Part shown: positions 34,355 to 38,940 of the stretch, in pieces | Layout of the letters: every line of letters begins with the position of its first letter | How positions within the stretch are numbered: the stretch's first letter is position 1 | Assembly: GCA_016199495.1 (NCBI GenBank) | Contig: JACQGQ010000016.1 | Span: 1-38,940 of the forward strand | Source: Chloroflexota bacterium | GTDB lineage: Bacteria > Chloroflexota > Dehalococcoidia > Dehalococcoidales > UBA2162 | Direction: 5' to 3' | DNA: 38,940 nt | Translations under genes and position numbers: made by a program | Notes under the pieces: model-generated | What the model was told of the DNA's origin: nothing | What the model saw: the letters and a program-made list of their open reading frames with translations, nothing else | The model's database searches: none

Positions 34355-35041
34355 TTACCTCGGCTGCAGCCTGTTTAAGAGTATATTGACGATAAGGGCA
34401 ATAAATATAAGGATTATCCCCAGTGCCAGTGATAGCTCCAGGTCACCTTTGGCTGTCTCCAGTGATATTGCCGTGGTGATGACCCGGGTAAAACCCCTGA
34501 TATTGCCACCAACGATAAGAGCTATTCCCACCTCGGAGATTGCCCGCCCGAATCCCATGATAACTGTCGCCATAACGGCGAACCTGGCTTCCCTGAGAAC
34601 GATAATTGTCATCTGAAAGCCGCTGGCACCGAGTGAACGAGCCGTATCCGGTATCACCTTATCCACTCCACTGAGAGCCGCAATGGTCAGACCAAGAAGT
34701 AACGGCGTGATTAGTATCATTTGCCCCAGCACCATAACCGCGGGAGTAAAAAGTAGATTAAGTCCACCCAGCGGTCCAGCCCGGGAAAAGAGGATGAAAA
34801 CAAACAGACCGATGGCGACCGTAGGTATACCGAAAAATGTCTGAATTAGACTTATCACCAGCCTTTTGCCCGGGAACTGCTTAAAGTGGATGAGGCTACC
34901 CAGCGGCAGGCAAATCAGAGAGGTGAGGAGAGTGGAGGTTAGCGAAATCATCAGCGACCGCCCGGCTATCTCCGTTACCTCCGGGTCAAGAGAGATTATC
35001 AGCCCTATTGCTTTAGTCAGGCCGTGCCATATCTCAGTCAA
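34355..35041 (-). CDS. tupB: Tungstate ABC transporter permease
   Basis: This 228-residue inner-membrane protein has about five or six transmembrane segments and the ABC-permease EAA-like loop near LGASGFQMTIIVLREARF. FFGIPTVAIGLFVF and GFGRAISEVGIALIVGGNI are typical of TupB-like permeases. It is followed by tupC after two bases and preceded by tupA with a 61-base gap. Confidence 0.9.
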   Translation of the reverse strand: MTEIWHGLTKAIGLIISLDPEVTEIAGRSLMISLTSTLLTSLICLPLGSLIHFKQFPGKRLVISLIQTFFGIPTVAIGLFVFILFSRAGPLGGLNLLFTPAVMVLGQMILITPLLLGLTIAALSGVDKVIPDTARSLGASGFQMTIIVLREARFAVMATVIMGFGRAISEVGIALIVGGNIRGFTRVITTAISLETAKGDLELSLALGIILIFIALIVNILLNRLQPR

Positions 35042-35102
35042 TTAACTTCAGCCCTGTCGACAAAATTCTTTTTCATGGTAGCCGGCGGTCGCAATGCTGA
35101 CT

Positions 35103-35984
35103 CTACTCGGGTTCTGAGCCGACGTAAGGAGTGAATAGCTGCGTTCCGTACTCCTCAATACCGTAATTGCCGATAAACTCTTGTATCTCGGGTGAGATAA
35201 GGAATTCTATCAGGTTGTTAGCCATATCGATTTTAGCTTGAGGCATCTTCTCCGGGTTTAGGGCAATGGCGGAGTAAACATTGAGCAGCAGACTACCCTT
35301 ATCGACCACCGGCACCAGTGCCAGCTTACCCTTATAAGTAAGATAAGTGCCTATATCGGTCAGTGTATAGGCTTGTTTTTCGCTGGCCATCATCAGTGTC
35401 GGCCCCATGCCGGTGCCGGCCTCAATATACCACCGGCCGGCATTTCTGACCGCTTCATAATCATAGCCGGCTTCTGCCCAGATATCTTTCTCCTTGGCGT
35501 GCGTCCCGGAGTCGTCTCCTCGGGAAACAAAGCTCGCCTTGCCCGTCTCCATCAGCTTTTTGAAGGCGGCCTCAGGCGTCAACCCTTTGATACCGGCCGG
35601 GTCAACTGACGGCCCCACGATGAGGAAATAGTTATAGGCGAAGGGGACCCGCCGCACGCCGTAGCCATCGGCGATAAATTGCTCCTCACGGATTTGGTCA
35701 TGGATGGTAACAATGTCCACGTCACCCCTCCGGCCGTATTCCAGGGCTTTGCCGCTGCCGGCATACATGATATCCAGCTCGACATTATATTTTCTCTCAA
35801 ACATAGGTTCTAGGTAGCCCCAGAGACCGCTATCATACAGGCTGGTGGTGGTGGCTACCCTCAACCTCAACTGTGGCGGTAGTGGTGATGATGATTCGGC
35901 TCTGGGTGAACTACAGCCGCTAGTAGCCAGCAATAGACTCATCAGGATAAATATGCCTGACAAGCAAACGGCCGTTTTTTTCAA
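35103..35984 (-). CDS. tupA: Tungstate-binding lipoprotein of ABC transporter
   Basis: The solute-binding protein of the tungstate importer. Starting from the TTG at 35984 (GAGGTG upstream) gives 293 residues with a lipoprotein signal, LLLATSGC. TupA signatures are present: VATTTSLYDSGLW and VSRGDDSGTHAKE. The ORF track start (36101) runs back through a riboswitch and is not credible. The specificity call (tungstate rather than molybdate or sulfate) rests on these motifs and the neighbouring riboswitch. Confidence 0.92.
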   Translation of the reverse strand: MKKTAVCLSGIFILMSLLLATSGCSSPRAESSSPLPPQLRLRVATTTSLYDSGLWGYLEPMFERKYNVELDIMYAGSGKALEYGRRGDVDIVTIHDQIREEQFIADGYGVRRVPFAYNYFLIVGPSVDPAGIKGLTPEAAFKKLMETGKASFVSRGDDSGTHAKEKDIWAEAGYDYEAVRNAGRWYIEAGTGMGPTLMMASEKQAYTLTDIGTYLTYKGKLALVPVVDKGSLLLNVYSAIALNPEKMPQAKIDMANNLIEFLISPEIQEFIGNYGIEEYGTQLFTPYVGSEPE

Positions 35985-36026
35985 TACTGGCACCTCTTCA
36001 GTCAGAAAGAAAACCACCGACAAACG

Positions 36027-36049
36027 AAAAATGCCTCCGCAAGGAGGCA
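36027..36049 (-). terminator. Intrinsic terminator forming the riboswitch expression platform
   Basis: On the minus strand TGCCTCC-TTGC-GGAGGCA is followed by T5, directly upstream of tupA. The CCTCC arm can also pair with GGAGG at 36090-36086, giving a mutually exclusive antiterminator. Confidence 0.75.
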
Positions 36050-36190
36050 CTTGGGTCAAAGGGCACAAACTACCCTTCAGGGTTGCCTCCTTTCCAAACA
36101 CGGGTGGCGTGAGCGTTTCCCCTCACACCTTACTGGTTACCGCCCATAGGTAAGATACCCTTAGCAACAGTAACTCGGAGGACCATATTC
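36050..36190 (-). promoter_or_regulatory. Moco/Tuco-type riboswitch upstream of tupABC
   Basis: On the minus strand the segment GTGAGGGGAAACGCTCACG, CCACCCGTGTTTGGAAAGG resembles the conserved part of the E. coli moaA Moco RNA, which ends in TTCGCCTCCCGTATCTGGAAAGG. The 5' arm GGUCCUCC (36184-36177) pairs with GGAGGCAACC (36090-36081). GGGTA-type hairpins lie between. Freeing or sequestering GGAGG would switch the downstream terminator. Ligand choice (molybdenum or tungsten cofactor) cannot be decided from sequence; the gene regulated imports tungstate, so tungsten cofactor is attractive. Confidence 0.72.
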
Positions 36191-36371
36191 AATTCACTAA
36201 GGTCTTTTCAGCACCTTAATCAAATATACCATACTGACTGTTCGCAAGTCAACAAGGTGCTGTGCGGTGTGCCGAGCACTATTGGCAACCGCTCGCCATT
36301 GCGCTATTATCTAGGCAGCTTCAGTACCACCCCGCAAAGGTGTAAAATATATTATGGACGTTGACACGAGA

Positions 36372-36400
36372 TTGAAGATATACTAAAGATATGGTATACT
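36372..36400 (+). promoter_or_regulatory. Promoter-like boxes before a possible structured RNA
   Basis: TTGAAG and TATACT are separated by 17 bases. This would start transcription near 36407, some 160 bases before a second promoter, so the product between them may be a separate RNA. Confidence 0.4.
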
Positions 36401-36545
36401 TTGGCATCTCAGGCTTTAGTTATAATAATTGGGGGCTGCCCCGCCGGTATGCCTGAGCAGGAGTAGTTTACCTACTATGCCTGTGAATTCAATGCCCGCG
36501 AGGTGAAATCAATCTTACTAATCATTAACTGCGGGTGATGCTGGA
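36401..36545 (+). ncRNA. Possible structured RNA of unknown class
   Basis: Three complementary pairs are visible: CTCAGGC with GCCTGAG (36408-36414/36451-36457); CAGG-AGTAG-TTTAC-CTACT-ATG-CCTG; and GCCCGC with GCGGG (36494-36499/36531-36535). No ORF fits and no known family was recognised. No clear terminator follows. The 690-base gap 35985-36674 otherwise holds the riboswitch, this segment and the promoter at 36566. Confidence 0.25.
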
Positions 36546-36565
36546 CTGGTTCGCCTCATTTACTA

Positions 36566-36594
36566 TTGCTCTCTAAGTATAGCTTAGGTATAAT
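36566..36594 (+). promoter_or_regulatory. Probable promoter of the TraR/DksA-like-lspA unit
   Basis: TTGCTC and TATAAT are separated by 17 bases, with a predicted start near 36601 and a leader of about 75 bases. Confidence 0.6.
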
Positions 36595-36674
36595 AACTTA
36601 CCTGTCATCGTCTCAACCGGGGAAATCTGAAACAGCCTATCTCAAACTTGACAGGTGGGTGGGAGGAAGAAGAA

Positions 36675-37046
36675 GTGCCGATTAAATTTAAGCAACTTCG
36701 CTCTCGTTTAGAAAGTGAACAAAAGCGCTTACTTGGGGAATTGGAGCAACTACAAGCTAACCTCCCTCCCATAGAGGTGAGGCGAGAGGGTAGCCCTTTT
36801 GGCAAAAGAGAGGAAGAGGCTACAGAAAGCTTTGAATTGGAAAAACGGCTGGCTCTGGAGAAACAGATAAGAGACCAGCTAGTTGGGGTGGAACATGCTT
36901 TACATAAGTTTGAAAAAGAAACCTATGGCTTATGTGATAATTGTGGCCAACCTATCGACCCAGCCCGATTAGAGGCACTTCCCCAAGCCAGCTTGTGCAT
37001 GGATTGTAAGGCAAAGAATGAAAAGGGCCGAACCTCTTCAGGCTAA
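36675..37046 (+). CDS. TraR/DksA-type zinc-finger protein
   Basis: Starting from the GTG at 36675 (GGGAGGAAG upstream; the ORF track start at 36648 lies in the leader) gives 123 residues. An N-terminal coiled coil (about 5-75) is followed by the zinc finger CDNCGQPIDPARLEALPQASLCMDC. The family includes RNA-polymerase-binding regulators, but the catalytic-tip Asp-Ala motif of DksA is not obvious, so function is open. It overlaps lspA by 29 bases. Confidence 0.85.
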   Translation: MPIKFKQLRSRLESEQKRLLGELEQLQANLPPIEVRREGSPFGKREEEATESFELEKRLALEKQIRDQLVGVEHALHKFEKETYGLCDNCGQPIDPARLEALPQASLCMDCKAKNEKGRTSSG

Positions 37047-37533
37047 ATGGTGGAACGTGGTCTTCTTCCTTACTGCCTTGCTGGTGGTGGTCGCTGACCA
37101 GTTCAGTAAGATAGGGATAAGGTCTTATCCCGTAGGCTATACGGTTTTTGAGGTAGGATTCTTCCGGATAATGCGTGTTCCGCCTAATACGGGGGCCGCC
37201 TTTGGTTCATTTCAAGGGCAATCATTCGCCCTGACCATAGTCGCCCTGGTCGGTATCATCACCATCTTAGCCTATACCCTCTTTTTTTCTCGCTGGTTTC
37301 CCTCTTTAGAGAGCCGGTTAGGTAAGTCAGCCCTGGGCTTAGTTCTTGGCGGGATAACAGGTAACCTGATTGACCGCTTGAATCCCAGCCTTGGCGGTGT
37401 TACCGATTTCATCAATATCAGCATCTGGCCGACGTTTAACATTGCTGATTCGGCGATAACGGTTGGTCTTATTTTGTTTGCTTATTCCCTTCGTTTTTTA
37501 TCCAGAGCTAAAAACTTGGATTTAGCAGATTAA
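37018..37533 (+). CDS. lspA: Lipoprotein signal peptidase
   Basis: LspA cleaves signal peptides from diacylated lipoproteins at the inner membrane. The 171-residue protein has four transmembrane segments and the catalytic Asp motifs VADQFSKIGIRS, NTGAAFG, GGITGNLIDRL and FNIADSAITVG. The start lies inside the zinc-finger gene. rluD follows, separated by a repeat with a MITE. Confidence 0.94.
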   Translation: MKRAEPLQAKWWNVVFFLTALLVVVADQFSKIGIRSYPVGYTVFEVGFFRIMRVPPNTGAAFGSFQGQSFALTIVALVGIITILAYTLFFSRWFPSLESRLGKSALGLVLGGITGNLIDRLNPSLGGVTDFINISIWPTFNIADSAITVGLILFAYSLRFLSRAKNLDLAD

Positions 37534-37613
37534 AGCACAAAAAATAAGAAATCTGTACTTCCTCCGTCCCTTAATGAAAGAGAGGCGAAGCCTTCATGGT
37601 ATAATCTATCCTT

Positions 37614-37799
37614 CTAACCCCCTTCCTTTACCAAGGGCTTTGTATCATAAGTGCCGTTTTTAAGTCTTTTTGTCATTCCCACGCAAGTGGGAATCTAGAG
37701 ACGTGCCTGATTATACCAATGGATTCCCGTTTTCACGGGAATGACGACTTTTGATACAAGACCTTTACCAAGGGAAGGGGGAGTAAAGAAAGAGAGGGG
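37614..37799 (+). repeat. Dispersed palindromic repeat, copy 5 (interrupted by a MITE)
   Basis: Without the insert it reads TAACCCCCTTCCTTTACC-AAGGGAAGGGGG, then AAAGAGAGGGGGTGAGG. The MITE sits in the AAGGG/CCTTT loop, at the same place as in copy 2. It lies between lspA and rluD. Confidence 0.6.
37638..37761 (-). mobile_element. MITE-like element, copy B (124 bp, inverted relative to copy A)
   Basis: Almost the reverse complement of copy A: read on the minus strand it gives GTATCAAAAGTCGTCATTCC and ends in GGCACTTATGATACAAAG. A 13-base direct repeat, CCTTTACCAAGGG, flanks it (37625-37637 and 37762-37774). Confidence 0.78.
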
Positions 37800-38717
37800 G
37801 TGAGGTTGGTAAACAATATCAAGGTAACTAGCTTGCTGGTTGATAAATCGGGTAGTCGCCTTGATAAGTATGTTAGTCAGCACTACCCGGAACTATCTCG
37901 AACGCAAGTCCAAAAGTTTATCGGTGATGGCTATATTAAGGTCAATGACCAGGACGCCAGGGCAGGACTTAAACTTAATGCTGGCGATAGGCTAACTATC
38001 AACCTACCGCCCCCCACACCCAGTTCTTTGCTGCCCGAGGCTATTCCATTAGCTATTATTTATGAGGACGATGACCTTCTGGTTGTCGATAAGCCGGCGG
38101 GAGTGGTCGTTCATCCGGCCGCGGGACACCCAGGTCATACCCTGGTCAATGCTCTTCTGTCTCACTTATCCAGCTTGCCTGATACTGGCGACTCACTACG
38201 GCCGGGGATTGTGCATCGGTTAGATAAGGATACCTCGGGGTTGATGCTGGTCGCTAAGAATAGTGGCGCTCACCAAAATCTGGCGGGTCAGTTTAAGGCT
38301 CGTGCTGTGGTCAAGGACTATCTGGCATTGGTCAAGGGGCAACTCACTCCGCAAGACGGAGTTATCGAGGCGCCTATCGGTCGTGACCGCCGTCACCGCC
38401 AGCGCATGGCCGTGGTAACTGAGGACAAAGGACGGCAAGCTCGGACTCAATACCATGTCGTTAACTATACCGGTAACTATAGCCTGCTTGAGGTCAGACC
38501 GGAGACCGGGCGCACCCACCAGATACGGGTTCACCTGGCGGCGATCGGCTATCCGGTGGTGGGGGACAAGGTGTACGGCGTGGCATCGCCTTACCTGTCG
38601 CGGCAATTTCTCCATGCCTCCCGCCTCGGCTTTCACCTGCCCTCCAGCGACGAGTATGTCGAGCTCACCTCCCCCCTCCCCCCGGACTTAGCCCAGGCAC
38701 TAAGGGATATTGCCTAG
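37800..38717 (+). CDS. rluD: RluA/RluD-family 23S rRNA pseudouridine synthase
   Basis: The protein has an S4 RNA-binding domain (about residues 15-75, RLDKYVSQHYPELSRTQVQKFI) and the catalytic pseudouridine-synthase domain with the signature GIVHRLDKDTSGLMLVAKN, whose Asp is the nucleophile. It ends in PETGRTHQIRVHLAAIGYPVVGD. The start is uncertain: GTG at 37800 or TTG at 37806. It could be RluD or a close RluA relative; lspA-rluD neighbourhood favours RluD type. Confidence 0.93.
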   Translation: MRLVNNIKVTSLLVDKSGSRLDKYVSQHYPELSRTQVQKFIGDGYIKVNDQDARAGLKLNAGDRLTINLPPPTPSSLLPEAIPLAIIYEDDDLLVVDKPAGVVVHPAAGHPGHTLVNALLSHLSSLPDTGDSLRPGIVHRLDKDTSGLMLVAKNSGAHQNLAGQFKARAVVKDYLALVKGQLTPQDGVIEAPIGRDRRHRQRMAVVTEDKGRQARTQYHVVNYTGNYSLLEVRPETGRTHQIRVHLAAIGYPVVGDKVYGVASPYLSRQFLHASRLGFHLPSSDEYVELTSPLPPDLAQALRDIA

Positions 38718-38832
38718 AAACTTGGTGAGTGGGGTGGTAGAATAAATGAAAGGCTTTGCTATGAGTAGAACTTATTCTAAATCTGAATAGGATGCCTTAT
38801 GGGTATGTTCGAGCATCTTGGCATATATGTGC

Positions 38833-38838
38833 TATAAT
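38833..38838 (+). promoter_or_regulatory. Extended -10 promoter of the last gene
   Basis: TGCTATAAT matches an extended -10 about 35 bases before the ATG at 38873; the -35 region is weak. Confidence 0.4.
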
Positions 38839-38872
38839 GTATATGGATTTATTAGTATCGAGGGAGAGACCA

Positions 38873-38940
38873 ATGAAAAGAACCATGATTTATCTACCGG
38901 AGCAAACCCATCAAGGGCTGAGAAAGCTGGCTTTTGAGGC
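38873..38940 (+). CDS. Small ribbon-helix-helix-like protein, partial (antitoxin-like)
   Basis: The ORF begins MKRTMIYLPEQTHQGLRKLA and runs off the window. The pattern, a short strand with T-I-L-P then a helix, is that of CopG/Arc-type DNA-binding antitoxins. GGGAGAG precedes the ATG. A toxin partner would be expected just beyond the window edge, but that cannot be seen. Confidence 0.55.
   Translation, partial: MKRTMIYLPEQTHQGLRKLAFE

Noticed and set aside
35985-36101. Upstream extension of tupA in the ORF track
   Set aside because: It runs through the riboswitch and terminator. The lipoprotein signal and ribosome site fit the TTG at 35984.

Overview
The window looks like a chromosomal segment of a Dehalococcoidia-type Chloroflexota bacterium. 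This is inferred from gene order and protein style: rpsB-tsf-pyrH-frr-uppS-cdsA, a short EF-Ts, a ThrS without its TGS domain, a membrane-anchored LuxR regulator, and molybdenum/tungsten cofactor genes. Most of it is core genome. It also carries regulatory genes, dispersed repeats and a tungstate/Moco locus. No rRNA, tRNA, CRISPR array or transposase gene was seen.

Layout. 1-4.2 kb holds regulators: a secreted protein cut by the window edge, two OmpR-type response regulators whose receivers have lost the phosphoacceptor Asp, a BldC/MerR-like HTH protein, a membrane LuxR protein, then remA-gmk. 4.2-8.1 kb (minus strand) holds a DUF47-Pit phosphate transport pair, a DsbA-family protein whose catalytic Cys codon is an in-frame UGA (a probable selenoprotein), and an MFS exporter. 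8.3-12.5 kb is the rpsB-tsf-pyrH-frr-uppS-cdsA cluster, followed by a second MFS gene on the opposite strand. 14.2-21.1 kb holds thrS (with a T-box-like leader), infC-rpmI-rplT and pheS-pheT. 21.2-26.7 kb holds an MBL-fold protein, a PHP protein, proS, a pentapeptide-repeat protein and two ferredoxin-type proteins.

27-36.2 kb is a molybdopterin/tungsten region. On the plus strand are a pyruvate-kinase-C-like protein, moaB/mogA and moeA. On the minus strand are tupA-tupB-tupC-moaA-moaC-MOSC, and tupA is preceded by a Moco/Tuco-type riboswitch with a terminator. These genes would import tungstate, build molybdopterin and insert the metal. 36.3-38.9 kb holds a possible structured RNA, a TraR/DksA zinc-finger gene overlapping lspA, an rluD-type pseudouridine synthase, and the start of a small ribbon-helix-helix-like gene.

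The points most worth a second look are: (1) the UGA-interrupted DsbA-like gene, with a SECIS-like hairpin at the right distance; (2) the Moco/Tuco riboswitch upstream of tupA; (3) two copies of a ~125-bp MITE, each inserted in the loop of the same kind of palindromic repeat with target duplications; (4) adjacent regulators with dead receivers, and helically phased direct repeats in their promoter regions; (5) a duplicated moaC tail flanking the MOSC gene; (6) three genes (infC, moaB, first response regulator) whose best starts are AUA or AUC.
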